This document shows, in pieces, positions 53,449 through 64,000 of a stretch of DNA of 64,000 nt. The DNA lies in assembly GCF_024199845.1 (NCBI RefSeq), contig NZ_JANADO010000001.1, positions 7,254,001 through 7,318,000 of the forward strand. The letters run 5' to 3'. The DNA comes from Bradyrhizobium sp. CCGB12 (GTDB taxonomy: Bacteria; Pseudomonadota; Alphaproteobacteria; Rhizobiales; Xanthobacteraceae). A program made the translations under genes and the position numbers. Under the pieces are notes generated by a model. That model was not told the DNA's origin. It saw nothing but the letters and a program-made list of their open reading frames with translations, and did no database searches. Numbering within the stretch: the first letter of the stretch is position 1; every line of letters starts with the position of its first letter.

Positions 53449-54702
53449 TTATTGAGCGGGCTTGACGGGATCAGATTTGGCGAGATCCGCCATGGCATCG
53501 TCGGCGAATTTGCGGGACGCGGCGAGCGCGGCGTCGCGAGCATCGGCCTTGTCGAGCCAGGCCTGTGCCGGCGCGCGATCGGCTTCGGGCAGCGTCTTCA
53601 GCTCGCGACGTGCTTCCACGAAATCGTTGCGCAGCGCCGACGCCGTGACGCGCGACACGATCGCGCCGCGGTCATTGCCGACGCCGTCGGTGCGCTCGAT
53701 GCGGACGAGCTTCGAGGCGCCCGCCTGCAGACGCTCGACGATACCGCTGCCGCCCGCCGGGCCTTCCGTCGGTGGCGACAGTTTCGGCACGATGTTGAGG
53801 AGCTCGCGGCTCAGCGCGACCGGCGTCGGAATGCCTGACGATGCAAAGGTGTCGAGCGGCTTCAGCGTGTCGGGCTTGGCTGCCAGCGACCGCGCCACGA
53901 CCAATTGCTGTTGATAGGGATCGCCATGGCGAACGGCGACGTCGAGCAGGGCGGCCGCCACCACGTGTCGCAGCGGCTTGTCGTCCATAGTCTTGACGTC
54001 GGCGATCTTCTCGCTCTGCTGCGCAAGCTCGGCGCGTTCGGTCCTGCTGGCACGTTCGAGCTGCGCGATGCGGTCGTTGAGAGCGGCAAGATCGGGCGCG
54101 GCGGCGCTTGGAGCCGACTTCGCGTCGTTCAGAGCACTCGCAGTCTTGTCGGATTGTGTGCGCAGATTGGCGATGTCGCTGCGCAGGCTGCCGACGGACT
54201 TCTCCAGTGCGTCGATCCGCGCCGCCATCGCCAGGTCTGCCGCGGGCTTGCTGGCCTTGGCTTCGACCGCGCTGACACGCCCGCTCAGCGCATCGACCGT
54301 CGCGCTCGTGACTTGCGGTGCGGCAGGCGGCGCCTGCACCGTGGGCCAGCCCAGCATCCAGCCGACCGCGATCACGACTGCCGCTGCGACAGCACCGGAA
54401 AACGGCGCAACGATCCAGGGCGAAATCGGCGGCGACACGGGAGCGGACGCAACAGTGGCTTCCGCCTCATCACGCGCCGGCTCAGCACCAGCAGGTTCGG
54501 ACTCTGGCGCGGACTTGGCCGGTTCGGATTGTGCCGGCTCGGTCTCGGCATGCTCCGACGTCGGTTGAGCCTCGGGCTCGGCCGCCACCTCCTGCGGCTG
54601 GGTCGAGACTTCGGTCGCCTCGAGGTCGATAGTGGGCGGTGTGCGCTTGGCACGTCCGGTGTCGGGGGCCAATCCTGCGTCTTCAGGCTTGTCGTCGGCC
54701 AT
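53449..54702 (-). CDS. Mitofilin/Mic60-like membrane protein
   Basis: A 417-residue protein with an acidic, Glu/Pro-rich N-terminal region, one membrane helix at about residues 95-120 (PWIVAPFSGAVAAAVVIAVGW), a coiled coil of about 100 residues (AARIDALEKSVGSLRSDIAN), and a C-terminal globular domain. This layout and its position between hemY and hemD are those of alphaproteobacterial Mic60 relatives, which shape cytoplasmic membranes in the related mitochondria. The assignment rests on architecture and context more than on sequence. It is the middle gene of the three. Confidence 0.78.
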   Translation of the reverse strand: MADDKPEDAGLAPDTGRAKRTPPTIDLEATEVSTQPQEVAAEPEAQPTSEHAETEPAQSEPAKSAPESEPAGAEPARDEAEATVASAPVSPPISPWIVAPFSGAVAAAVVIAVGWMLGWPTVQAPPAAPQVTSATVDALSGRVSAVEAKASKPAADLAMAARIDALEKSVGSLRSDIANLRTQSDKTASALNDAKSAPSAAAPDLAALNDRIAQLERASRTERAELAQQSEKIADVKTMDDKPLRHVVAAALLDVAVRHGDPYQQQLVVARSLAAKPDTLKPLDTFASSGIPTPVALSRELLNIVPKLSPPTEGPAGGSGIVERLQAGASKLVRIERTDGVGNDRGAIVSRVTASALRNDFVEARRELKTLPEADRAPAQAWLDKADARDAALAASRKFADDAMADLAKSDPVKPAQ

Positions 54703-54790
54703 CGTGACGGTTCCTCACACTTCCATACTTGCGCAGATCGTTGCGCAGACCCTTGGGCGGACCCGATTGCGTCGGATTCGGCCTGACCTC

Positions 54791-55537
54791 TTACGCCAAA
54801 CGGTTGCGCAAAGCACGCTCCAAGGTGTCAAATAAGGCATTTTCGTCCGGCGTCGCCGCCACCAGAACCTGCGACGCGCCGGCCTCGCGCAGCACGCCGG
54901 CAATCGCCTCGGACAGGCAGCATTGCGGAATCGCCAGCGCCGAGATTTCGACGCCTTCGTCCCGCGCCGCGTCCAGGAACGCCCGTGCGCTACGCCGGGA
55001 GTAGTGCAACACCGCCTCGATCCCATGGGCGGCAAAGCCGTCGCAAACTTCGCGCGGCAGCAACTTGACAGGCGCCATGCGATAAGTGGTCTGCGTGACC
55101 ACGTTGAATCCTTCGGCGCCGAGCTCGCCGCCGAGATCACGCGACAGATCCGCACCCGCGAGATAAAGCAGCGTGCTCTTTTTCTTCAGCAACTTGTCGC
55201 GCGCGCCCTGCACCACCTTGTCACGCAAGGCCGCCGCATCGCCACCGGCGACGATCACGTCGGCAAAGCCGGCGTCGCGTGCCGCGATAGCGGTGTGCTC
55301 GCCGACCGCAAACAGCGGCAGCTCCAACAGACCAAGGTCCCGCAATTGCGGCGCGACGCCGCGGATCGCGTTGGCCGACGTGACAATGATGCCGTTGTAA
55401 TTCGTCTCGCTCTCGTCATGAAAGGCGACCGGCTCGAACTTGAGCACCGGCGCAAGCAACGCCACATGGCCGCGCGCGCGCAAATTGTCCGCCGTCGCCT
55501 CATTGTCGGGATGCGGTCGTGTGACAAGAATGGACAT
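54791..55537 (-). CDS. hemD: Uroporphyrinogen-III synthase
   Basis: A 248-residue enzyme that closes and inverts ring D of hydroxymethylbilane to give uroporphyrinogen III. The N-terminal MSILVTRPHPDN, the segment GIIVTSANAIRG and the C-terminal two-domain layout fit HemD, a weakly conserved family; the tyrosine/Thr residues near the active site are within the two lobes. The start is ATG 55535-55537; a longer frame reaching 56545 runs backwards through tsaD and is not real. It is divergent from tsaD by 141 bp and first of the hemD-mitofilin-hemY unit. Confidence 0.9.
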   Translation of the reverse strand: MSILVTRPHPDNEATADNLRARGHVALLAPVLKFEPVAFHDESETNYNGIIVTSANAIRGVAPQLRDLGLLELPLFAVGEHTAIAARDAGFADVIVAGGDAAALRDKVVQGARDKLLKKKSTLLYLAGADLSRDLGGELGAEGFNVVTQTTYRMAPVKLLPREVCDGFAAHGIEAVLHYSRRSARAFLDAARDEGVEISALAIPQCCLSEAIAGVLREAGASQVLVAATPDENALFDTLERALRNRLA

Positions 55538-55678
55538 CGCTGGTGTTCCCGAACCACGTGGCGGCGGCGCATGGACGAGGACGACGATTGCGCAAGCCAT
55601 CCCCGGAATGCTACCGGACGTACCAGAACTCTGCTTTCCGGATGAGCGCAAGGCCGCAAATTGGATAACAATTCGCCA

Positions 55679-56752
55679 ATGCTGGTATTGGGCATCGAAA
55701 CCACCTGCGACGAAACCGCCGCAGCCGTGATCGAGCGCGCGCCTGACGGCAGCGGCAAGATCCTGTCCAACATCGTGCGGTCGCAGGTCGAGGAGCACGC
55801 CCGCTTCGGCGGCGTCGTGCCGGAGATCGCCGCCCGCGCCCATGTCGATCTGCTCGACGGCATCATCGACCGCGCGATGCGCGAGGCCGGCATCGGCTTC
55901 GCCCGGCTGGGCGGTGTCGCGGCAGCCGCGGGGCCGGGGCTGATCGGCGGCGTCATCGTCGGGCTCACCACCGCCAAGGCGATCGCGATGGTGCACGACA
56001 CCCCGCTGGTCGCGGTGAACCATCTCGAGGCACATGCGCTGACGCCGCGTCTCACCGACGGGATCGAATTCCCCTATTGCTTGTTCCTTGCCTCGGGCGG
56101 GCACACCCAGATCGTCGCGGTCACCGGCGTCGGCCAATATGTGCGGCTCGGTACCACGGTCGACGACGCCATTGGCGAAGCCTTCGACAAGGTCGCGAAG
56201 ATGCTGGGCCTGCCCTATCCCGGCGGTCCACAGGTCGAGCGCGCGGCCACAAGCGGCGATGCCGCGCGCTTCGCGTTCCCGCGCCCGATGCAGGGTCGCC
56301 CCGATGCCAATTTCTCGCTGTCGGGCTTGAAGACGGCGGTCCGCAACGAAGCGAGCCGGATCACTGAGCTCACGCCGAAGGACATCAGCGACCTCTGCGC
56401 CAGCTTCCAGGCCGCCGTGCTGGATTCGACGGCGGACCGGTTGAGCGTCGGCTTGAGACTTTTCCGCGAGCAGTTCGGCGCACCGCGTGCGCTCGTTGCC
56501 GCCGGCGGCGTCGCCGCCAATCAGGCGATCCGCGGCGCCCTGCATGATGTCGCGCAGCAGGCCGGGACCCAGCTGATCATGCCGCCGCCTGCGCTCTGCA
56601 CCGACAACGGCGCGATGATCGCCTGGGCCGGCGCCGAGCGCCTCGCGCTCGGCATGACCGACACGATGGAAGCGCAGCCGCGTGCACGCTGGCTGCTCGA
56701 TGCCAATGCGACCGCACCGGCGGGTTACGGCAACACGCGGGCGGGATTCTAA
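55679..56752 (+). CDS. tsaD: tRNA N6-threonylcarbamoyladenosine transferase TsaD
   Basis: A 357-residue ASKHA-fold ATPase that, with TsaB/TsaE, transfers threonylcarbamoyl to A37 of ANN-decoding tRNAs. The N-terminal [17 protein letters not shown], the metal-binding HVD...His pair in [13 protein letters not shown], and [10 protein letters not shown] are family signatures, and [11 protein letters not shown] appears later. An ATG at 55679 matches the universal start MxVLGIETSCDET better than the TTG at 55661. It diverges from hemD and precedes gpsA, an arrangement common in alphaproteobacteria. Confidence 0.95.
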   Translation: MLVLGIETTCDETAAAVIERAPDGSGKILSNIVRSQVEEHARFGGVVPEIAARAHVDLLDGIIDRAMREAGIGFARLGGVAAAAGPGLIGGVIVGLTTAKAIAMVHDTPLVAVNHLEAHALTPRLTDGIEFPYCLFLASGGHTQIVAVTGVGQYVRLGTTVDDAIGEAFDKVAKMLGLPYPGGPQVERAATSGDAARFAFPRPMQGRPDANFSLSGLKTAVRNEASRITELTPKDISDLCASFQAAVLDSTADRLSVGLRLFREQFGAPRALVAAGGVAANQAIRGALHDVAQQAGTQLIMPPPALCTDNGAMIAWAGAERLALGMTDTMEAQPRARWLLDANATAPAGYGNTRAGF

Positions 56753-56782
56753 TGCTGTGGTATCGCCACGCGATCCGCTTCA

Positions 56783-56932
56783 CCTCGCCCCGCTCGCGGG
56801 GAGAGGTCGGATTGCATCGCAGATGCAATCCGGGTGAGGGGGACTCTCCGCGGCTCTCTTTGTCACCGTCCTTGCGGAGACTCCCCCTCACCCCAACCCT
56901 CTCCCCGCAGGCGGGGAGAGGGGGCGGAGGAA
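56783..56932. repeat. Palindromic repeat, CCTCGCCCCGCTCGCGGGGAGAGG family
   Basis: CTCGCCCCGCTCGCGGGGAGAGGTCGGATTGCATC is mirrored by CTCACCCCAACCCTCTCCCCGCAGGCGGGGAGAGG, with a middle CTCTCCGCGG...GCGGAGA. It is the largest such element here and fills the tsaD-gpsA gap, ending 8 bp before the gpsA start. Confidence 0.8.
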
Positions 56933-56939
56933 TCGAGCG

Positions 56940-57920
56940 ATGACATCGTTCAAATCCGTCGCGGTGATCGGGGCAGGCGCCTGGGGCACGGCGCTGGCAG
57001 CCGTGGCGGCGCGGGCAGGCCGGACCGTGACGCTGTGGGCGCGCAATGCCGAGCATGCGACGCGGATTGCCTCGACGCGCGACAATCCACGGCTGCCTGG
57101 CGTGCGGATCGCTCCGGAGATCGTCGTGACGAGCGATCTGGCGGTCGCGGCGCGCGCCGACATGCTGCTCATCGCAACACCGGCGCAGCACCTGCGCGGC
57201 GCGGTCAACCTGCTCGCCTCGCATCTGGCGACGCCGGTACCCGTCGTCGCCTGCGCCAAGGGCATCGAGCACGGCACCCACAAATTCATGACCGAAATCA
57301 TCGCCGAAGCCGCACCGGCCGCGCAGCCGGCGATCCTGTCGGGCCCGAGCTTTGCCGACGACGTCGCGCGCGGCCTGCCGACCGCGGTCACGCTGGCGGC
57401 GAAGGAAGAAGCGCTGGCCAGCGGCCTGGTGCAGGCACTGGGCTCAGCGACCTTCAGGCCCTATCACACGACAGATATCGTTGGCGTCGAGATCGGCGGC
57501 GCGGCCAAGAACGTGCTGGCGATCGCCGCCGGCATCGTGGTCGGCCGCAACCTCGGGGCCTCGGCGCTCGCCGCGCTGACCACGCGCGGCTTCAGCGAGC
57601 TGGCCCGACTCGGCCGGGCCTGCGGCGCGCGTAGCGAGACGCTCTCTGGCCTCTCCGGCCTCGGCGACCTGCTCCTGAGCTGCTCGACCGCGCAATCGCG
57701 CAACTTCGCACTCGGTATCGCGCTCGGTCGCGGCGAGACGGCGCCGGCGGGCAAGCTTGCGGAAGGTGCATTCACTGCGCCGGTGCTGGTCGAGCTCGCG
57801 GCCGCGCGGAATGTCGACATGCCGGTCTCGCAAGCGGTGGCCGCCATCCTGGATAGCAGGCTGACGATTGACGCGGCGATCTCTGGGCTGCTGACGCGCC
57901 CCTTCAAGGCAGAGGAATGA
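56940..57920 (+). CDS. gpsA: NAD(P)-dependent glycerol-3-phosphate dehydrogenase
   Basis: A 326-residue GpsA, which reduces dihydroxyacetone phosphate to glycerol-3-phosphate for phospholipid synthesis. The NAD(P) motif [14 protein letters not shown] is at residues 6-19. The catalytic lysine is in [10 protein letters not shown], with [11 protein letters not shown] and [20 protein letters not shown] completing the signatures. Length is standard. The start at ATG 56940 immediately follows a palindromic repeat, so its ribosome-binding region lies within the repeat end (GGGGCGGAGGAATCGAGCG). Confidence 0.96.
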   Translation: MTSFKSVAVIGAGAWGTALAAVAARAGRTVTLWARNAEHATRIASTRDNPRLPGVRIAPEIVVTSDLAVAARADMLLIATPAQHLRGAVNLLASHLATPVPVVACAKGIEHGTHKFMTEIIAEAAPAAQPAILSGPSFADDVARGLPTAVTLAAKEEALASGLVQALGSATFRPYHTTDIVGVEIGGAAKNVLAIAAGIVVGRNLGASALAALTTRGFSELARLGRACGARSETLSGLSGLGDLLLSCSTAQSRNFALGIALGRGETAPAGKLAEGAFTAPVLVELAAARNVDMPVSQAVAAILDSRLTIDAAISGLLTRPFKAEE

Positions 57921-57928
57921 CGTCTTCC

Positions 57929-58018
57929 CGTCATGCTCGCGCTTGTCGCGGGCATCCACGTCTTGATATTGAACTGATAGCAGAGACGTGGATGGCCGGG
58001 ACAAGCCCGGCCATGACG
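57929..58018. repeat. Palindromic repeat, CGTCATGCTCGCGCTTGTCGCGGGC family, copy 3
   Basis: A diverged copy of the element at 4049: the left hairpin has changed to GCTCGCG-CTTGT-CGCGGGC while the right hairpin GGCCGGG-ACAAG-CCCGGCC is intact. Confidence 0.8.
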
Positions 58019-58035
58019 AATGGATAGGGCGCGTT

Positions 58036-58449
58036 ATGAACTACTGGCTGGTGAAATCCGAACCGTCGGTGTGGTCCTGGGACCAGCAGGTCGCGAAGGG
58101 CGCCAAGGGCGAGGCCTGGACCGGCGTGCGCAATTACACCGCGCGCCAGAACCTCGTCGCCATGAAGAAAGGCGACAAGGCGTTCTTCTATCATTCCAAC
58201 GAGGGCAAGGAGATCGTCGGCATCGCCGAGATCATCAAGGAGGCCTATCCGGATCCGACCGACAAGACCGAAAAATTCGTCTGCGTCGACATCAAGGCCG
58301 ACAAGCCCTTGAAGACGCCGGTGACCATGGCCGCAATCAAGGCCGAGAAGAAGCTCGCCGACATGGCGCTGGTGAAATATTCGCGCCTGTCGGTGCAGCC
58401 GGTGACGGCGGAAGAGTGGAAGCTGGTCTGCAAGATGGGTGGGATGTAG
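58036..58449 (+). CDS. EVE-domain protein (thymocyte nuclear protein 1-like)
   Basis: A 137-residue EVE (PUA-like) protein: MNYWLVKSEPSVWSWDQQV opens the domain, VRNYTARQNLVAMKKGDKAFFYHSNEGKEIVG provides the modified-base pocket surroundings, and LADMALVKYSRLSVQPV completes it. EVE domains bind modified nucleobases, such as methylated or hydroxymethylated cytosine, and RNA. The start at ATG 58036 matches the family; a frame from 57988 runs through repeat sequence. It follows gpsA, separated by a repeat. Confidence 0.92.
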   Translation: MNYWLVKSEPSVWSWDQQVAKGAKGEAWTGVRNYTARQNLVAMKKGDKAFFYHSNEGKEIVGIAEIIKEAYPDPTDKTEKFVCVDIKADKPLKTPVTMAAIKAEKKLADMALVKYSRLSVQPVTAEEWKLVCKMGGM

Positions 58450-58472
58450 GCGTTGTTGACTTAACTCTCCGC

Positions 58473-58616
58473 CGTCGTCCCGGACAAGCGCGCTCTTAGG
58501 CGCGCGCAGATCCGGGACCCATACTCCGCAGCATTCGTTTTGCGAGGACTCAAGATTACCAGCACGTGCTGCAACATAATTCGGTGGCTATGGGTCCCGG
58601 CCTTCGCCGGGACGAC
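58473..58616. repeat. Palindromic intergenic repeat, GTCGTCCCGG family, copy 2
   Basis: CGTCGTCCCGG with the complementary right end CTATGGGTCCCGGCCTTCGCCGGGACGAC. Between the arms are GCGCGCTCTTAGGCGCGC and AGCACGTGCT, both local palindromes. It lies between the convergent EVE and cyclase genes. Confidence 0.75.
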
Positions 58617-58664
58617 ACCGAGAATTTGGCACGGCCGTCGCCCGACGACCTGCAATATCCGGCT

Positions 58665-59744
58665 TCACGTCTCCGGCAGCGCAAAAACCTCGCATGGCGC
58701 GGCAATGCCGCGCAGCGAGTGCGATCCGAGCGCGATGAGGGGCGTATCCGTCTCTGCGGCGAGCGCGCCAGACACGAGCACGGTCCGCCCCAACGGCTTG
58801 CATAACCCTTCGAGCCTGCTGGCGAGATTGACGGCGGGACCGATCGCCGTGAAATCGAGCCGGTTGGCCGCGCCGATATTGCCCCAGAGCATCTCGCCGA
58901 GATGAAGGGCGGCCCCGAAGGCGAGCAGCGGTAGCCCCTGCGCACGGCGCTCCCCGTTGAGATACGCCATCCCGGCTTCGGCCGCGCCCGCCGCGCGCAG
59001 AGCGGCATCGCAGGCACGACGGGGCGATGCCTCGATCACGGGAAAGATCGCCAGCACGCCGTCGCCGATGAATTTCAGCACCTCGCCGCCGAAGGCGTGG
59101 ACGGCGCCGGCGATGCGATCGAACCAGGCATCGAGCGCCGCGATGACATCGGCCGGCGGATTGGTTTCCGACAAGAGCGTGAAGTTACGCAAATCGGCAT
59201 AGAGCAGCGCCGCCTGAATGGTCTCGCCGAGATCGCGCCGCAAGGGCGCCGCGAGCACCCGCTCCGCACTGCGCCTGCCGAGATAGGCGTCCAGCGTCGC
59301 CCGCAACGTGGCACGCCCGGCGAGCACCGCGAGCGGCGTCGCGGCAAAGCGCGCCGCCTGGCGCAACTGCTCGATTTCATCCTCAGTGAACGGACGCGGC
59401 CCGATCCACCCGAGCAACGGTCCATCGCGCCGGCCGGCGATGTCTTCGTGCACCTCTCCGCCCGCGATGTCGTGCAGCCAACGGCGGCCGGCATCGTTGG
59501 GCGGATCGGGCGCGAGGCCACCCGGCGCAAAGCCAAGCGCTTCGATCACCCGGCCGCTGTCGGCACGCCACAACCATGTCCGCTTCGCGATCAGCGGATG
59601 CGGCACCTCCAGCGTCAGGGCGCCCGCCGCAAGCGGCACGCCGTCGGCGACCAGATGTGCGCCGAGTTCCGCCAGCAGGCGGTCCGCCCCGGAACTGTCC
59701 GAGGCGGCGTCGACAAGCCAGGCGAGGGTCGGGGAGAGCTGCAT
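58665..59744 (-). CDS. Class III adenylate/guanylate cyclase
   Basis: A 359-residue cyclase. The C-terminal half has the metal-binding Asp in LLYADLRNFTLLSE and the second in FIGDGVLAIFP, with the transition-state Asn/Arg in GPAVNLASRLEGL, so it should make cAMP or cGMP. The N-terminal 170 residues are a sensory-like region without a recognised domain. The ATG at 59742-59744 starts MQLSPTLAW; a longer frame adds 14 basic residues. It has no relation in the N-terminus to the other cyclase at 30629-32038. Confidence 0.85.
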   Translation of the reverse strand: MQLSPTLAWLVDAASDSSGADRLLAELGAHLVADGVPLAAGALTLEVPHPLIAKRTWLWRADSGRVIEALGFAPGGLAPDPPNDAGRRWLHDIAGGEVHEDIAGRRDGPLLGWIGPRPFTEDEIEQLRQAARFAATPLAVLAGRATLRATLDAYLGRRSAERVLAAPLRRDLGETIQAALLYADLRNFTLLSETNPPADVIAALDAWFDRIAGAVHAFGGEVLKFIGDGVLAIFPVIEASPRRACDAALRAAGAAEAGMAYLNGERRAQGLPLLAFGAALHLGEMLWGNIGAANRLDFTAIGPAVNLASRLEGLCKPLGRTVLVSGALAAETDTPLIALGSHSLRGIAAPCEVFALPET

Positions 59745-59845
59745 GGCTCGATCATGACGAAGGCACGCCGCCTTTGTCACGGGCAATCCTTGACGGGCCG
59801 CGCTGGCGCCGCCATCTCCGAGTGTCAGCCCAGGGATGATCGCCG

Positions 59846-60298
59846 ATGACCGCCGAACCGTTCATAGTGCGACGCGAGACCCAGATTGCCGCCCCGCGCG
59901 CGACCGTTTTCGCCTATCTGACCGACCCTGAGAAGATTTTGGGCTGGATGGGTTCCGACGCGACGACGGAGCCGCATCCCGGCGGGCTTTATCTGCTCAA
60001 AGGCGTCGGCCCGCGCGGCGGAGATGCCCGCGGCGCCTTCCGCGAGGTCGTGCCGGTGCATCGTCTGGCCTACACGTTCGGCTGGGAGGGCGGTCAGGAG
60101 GTGCCGCCCGGCTCGAGCCTGATCGAGATCGACCTGATCGAGCACGACGGCGGCACGTTGTTGCGGATGACCCATAGCGGGCTGCCGACGGAAGAGCAGG
60201 CGGCTGCGCACGCAAAGGGATGGGCTCATTATCTGGAACGGCTCACTACGGTAGCTGCGGGCGGCGATCCCGGTCCAGACCGGGGCGTTTCAGGATAG
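59846..60298 (+). CDS. SRPBCC (AHSA1-type) domain protein
   Basis: A 150-residue START-like protein of the AHSA1 group: VRRETQIAAPRATVFAYLTDPEKILGWMGSDATTEPHPGG opens the fold, and AYTFGWEGGQEVPPGSSLIEIDLIEHDGGTLLRMTHSGLP fills the cavity strands. Such proteins bind hydrophobic ligands or activate chaperones in eukaryotes; the ligand is unknown. The start at ATG 59846 matches the family. It is divergent from the cyclase and convergent with topoisomerase IB, ending 14 bp from it. Confidence 0.9.
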   Translation: MTAEPFIVRRETQIAAPRATVFAYLTDPEKILGWMGSDATTEPHPGGLYLLKGVGPRGGDARGAFREVVPVHRLAYTFGWEGGQEVPPGSSLIEIDLIEHDGGTLLRMTHSGLPTEEQAAAHAKGWAHYLERLTTVAAGGDPGPDRGVSG

Positions 60299-60314
60299 AC
60301 GTGGCAACGGCAGG

Positions 60315-61484
60315 TCAAACCGCCGCGGTCGCCACCACTTGCGCCAGAAGCTGCTCGCGCCTGGCCTGCGAGCGCTGGCCCTTCATGGTCGCGGCGAAGC
60401 GTTCGAGGATGCCGTCCTCGAACGCGGTGACGATGGTGTCGTGAACGTAGCTCTTGCGGCAGATTGCCGGCGTGTTGGAGAGCTGATCGGCCGCGGCGCG
60501 GATCGCGTCCAGCACCTGCTTCTTGCGGCCGCGCTGGCTGGTCGCCGGCGTGATCCGCGACAGCGATTCCACGACGACGGCAGACGCCATCAGCGTACGA
60601 AAATCCTTCAGCGAAATCTTGATGCCGGCGATCTCGCGCAAAAACGCGTTTACCTGCGTGGTATTGACCGCGCGCACGATGCCGTAGGCGTCGCGATACT
60701 GGAACATGCGCTTGCCCGGAACGCCCTGCAAAATGCCGATGGCGCGCACGAGCTTGGCGGCGTCGCACTCCTTGCGCACGGCCTTGCCGCCTTTCGCCTT
60801 GAAGGTCAGCACGAAGCAGTCGTCTTCCAGCGTGACGTTGGACTTGAGCAGCGTGGTGGCGCCGCGGGTGCCGTTGAGGCGGGCGTAGGATTCGTTGCCC
60901 GGACGGATCGCGGTGCGCGCGATCAGCTCGATGACCGCCGAGAGCGCGAATTCGCGCGTCGGCTCGTCGCCCGACAGGAACGCCGAGACCTTGCGCCGGA
61001 TCTTTGGCAGCGCGCCGACGAGCTTTTCCAGGCGATGCGCCTTGCGATGCTCGCGGACCTTCTCCCAATCGGCGTGATAGCGGTACTGCAGCCGGCCCGC
61101 GGCATCGCGTCCCACGGCCTGGAGATGCGAGCTCGGATCGGCCGAGTAGCGTACCTCGCGGTAGGCCGGCGGCACCGCCATGGCGTGCAGCCGGCGGATG
61201 GTGCGGGCGTCGCGGATATGGGCGCCGTTGGGGCGGACGAAGGAATAGCCCTTGCCGCGCTTGATGCGCCGGATGGTCAGCTCGTTCTGGTCGCCGAGCC
61301 GCAGGCCGAGTTCCTTGGCGAGGGCCTCCACCGTTGCCGCCGGCGTCGTGTCGAAGGCCTTTTTGGGGCTCGGGCGCCTGAAACCGGTCGGTTTCGGCCA
61401 TTGTCCGAGGGCTTTGGCGAGGGCAATGGCCGCAGGATCGGCTGAAGCGGGCCGCATCGTCCCGAGATTCTGCTGATCCATCAT
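60315..61484 (-). CDS. DNA topoisomerase IB
   Basis: A 389-residue virus-like type IB topoisomerase that relaxes supercoils through a 3'-phosphotyrosine bond. The N-terminal domain contains RRIKRGKGYSFVRPNGAHIRD, and the catalytic residues are in IRPGNESYARLNGTRGATTLLKSNV (Arg and Lys), KAKGGKAVRKE, and the active-site tyrosine in PAICRKSYVHDTIV. It is found in scattered bacteria, including alphaproteobacteria. The start at 61484 (MMDQQN) fits, with a second Met immediately following. Confidence 0.92.
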   Translation of the reverse strand: MMDQQNLGTMRPASADPAAIALAKALGQWPKPTGFRRPSPKKAFDTTPAATVEALAKELGLRLGDQNELTIRRIKRGKGYSFVRPNGAHIRDARTIRRLHAMAVPPAYREVRYSADPSSHLQAVGRDAAGRLQYRYHADWEKVREHRKAHRLEKLVGALPKIRRKVSAFLSGDEPTREFALSAVIELIARTAIRPGNESYARLNGTRGATTLLKSNVTLEDDCFVLTFKAKGGKAVRKECDAAKLVRAIGILQGVPGKRMFQYRDAYGIVRAVNTTQVNAFLREIAGIKISLKDFRTLMASAVVVESLSRITPATSQRGRKKQVLDAIRAAADQLSNTPAICRKSYVHDTIVTAFEDGILERFAATMKGQRSQARREQLLAQVVATAAV

Positions 61485-61884
61485 AGTCTTATGCCTTAGC
61501 CCTGTCTGTTATCGGTCAATGCCGCTGTTCTGATTATTGTTCCAAGGGGTCTCGTTGGACCCGGGTTGGCCATTTAGGGTGTTCCGAACCGCATTGCGAG
61601 TCCCGAATCAGTGAGGAACGGTTCCTAAATACCGCCTGCGGCGCATGGACGCCCTGCGCGGGCCTATTCCGGTGGATTGGGTAAAGACGTCAAAACTGCC
61701 TCCGGCCTGTTTCACATCTGCGACAGTCACACGAGTGGGCCTTGACCCTCCGCATGGCCGGCGGCCCGCCGAAGGTCCAGCTTGTGCTCCTTGTCGGGCA
61801 CGGTTAGCCCGACGCATAATCGTTCGACGATCAAGTCGGTTTGCCAGAAAGTCTGTGCTTGGCTTGCCGTATGTGGAGGGAAAC
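61485..61884. other. 400-bp stretch without a gene, likely acs leader and promoter
   Basis: No coding region is supported. An in-frame extension of acs to 61645 is low in conservation and I reject it. The stretch holds a GC-rich hairpin TCGGGC-ACGGTTA-GCCCGA at 61794-61812 and a short palindrome ATCGT-TCG-ACGAT about 15 bp later. No riboswitch pattern or CRP-like site is evident by eye. Confidence 0.5.
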
Positions 61885-63831
<1,947 letters not shown>

Positions 63832-63841
63832 GGCACGCTCT

Positions 63842-63970
63842 CGTGCCCCGGACGCAGCGCAGCGCGCACTCGCGGTCCGCTGCTGAGCCGGGGCCCATGC
63901 CTCCAAATGCACAGAACTGGATATCGGCTCTGCCTCGCGGCACGTCGTGCCGCGGCGCGTCCGGGGCACG
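63842..63970. repeat. Palindromic repeat, CGTGCCCCGGACGC / GCGTCCGGGGCACG type
   Basis: CGTGCCCCGGACGCAGCGCAGCG and the complementary right end CGCGGCGCGTCCGGGGCACG enclose an asymmetric centre with GGGGCCCATGC. Positioned 10 bp after the acs stop. Confidence 0.75.
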
Positions 63971-64000
63971 CGTGCCATCCAGTTCGCACGCCTCTCAAAC

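Noticed and set aside
55538..56545. N-terminal extension of hemD through tsaD to 56545
   Set aside because: The extension is antisense to conserved TsaD coding sequence; HemD's normal start (MSILVTRP) is at 55537.
61645..61884. Longer acs start at 61645
   Set aside because: The added 80 residues lack conservation, while the ATG at 61885 has a GGAGGG site and the family N-terminus.

Overview
This window reads as alphaproteobacterial chromosome, most likely Bradyrhizobium or a close Nitrobacteraceae relative. The reasons are the high GC, the alphaproteobacterial gene set (IalB-like protein, orphan TAXI receptors, PhoD-type phosphatase, FixJ-type regulators, the hemD / mitofilin-like / hemY block) and a dense population of short palindromic intergenic repeats. 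The genus is inferred from recalled gene content; no search was run.

Layout. 1-7.1 kb: the 5' part of argG, a PAP2 phosphatase, rlmN, an IalB-like protein, a dienoyl-CoA-reductase-like SDR and a quinone oxidoreductase. 7.4-14.2 kb: a SEL1-like membrane protein, two TAXI receptors with no permease beside them, a DUF1232 protein, phhB, a PhoD phosphatase and a lone receiver. 14.3-24.9 kb: a Crp/Fnr regulator, a divergent Lgt paralogue, typA, a flavin amine oxidase, a tightly coupled four-gene operon (hydrolase, DUF2269, SDR-DoxX fusion, DCC protein), a GNAT enzyme and ppa. 25-41 kb: folD, DUF167, yggT, tRNA-Ala(CGC), enoyl-CoA hydratase, a GATase, an SDR, a TerB-like protein, a class III cyclase, a cytochrome P450, a Tat-exported hydrolase, an MFS exporter, two small Cys-rich secreted proteins, a polysaccharide deacetylase and a large GT-C-like membrane protein.

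41.2-51.5 kb is the accessory part. It is bracketed by two direct copies of a 320-bp sequence (40853-41172 and 51137-51456, 7 mismatches). Each copy ends in the last 16 nt of a tRNA-Thr(CGT) gene, which is intact only at the right end. Recombination between the copies would remove 10,284 bp and restore a plain gene/tRNA-Thr locus, so I read the segment as a small genomic island at tRNA-Thr. Its cargo is a cation/proton antiporter, a formylglycine-type sulfatase with its own activating enzyme, a sensor kinase whose extracytoplasmic part is an ABC substrate-binding fold, two FixJ-like receivers, a serine-protease-like protein and a secreted protein with an internal duplication. No integrase is visible.

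51.6-64 kb returns to housekeeping genes: hemY, a mitofilin-like protein and hemD diverge from tsaD and gpsA, followed by an EVE protein, a second cyclase, an SRPBCC protein, topoisomerase IB and acs. Intergenic space holds at least nine palindromic repeat families, three of them present more than once.
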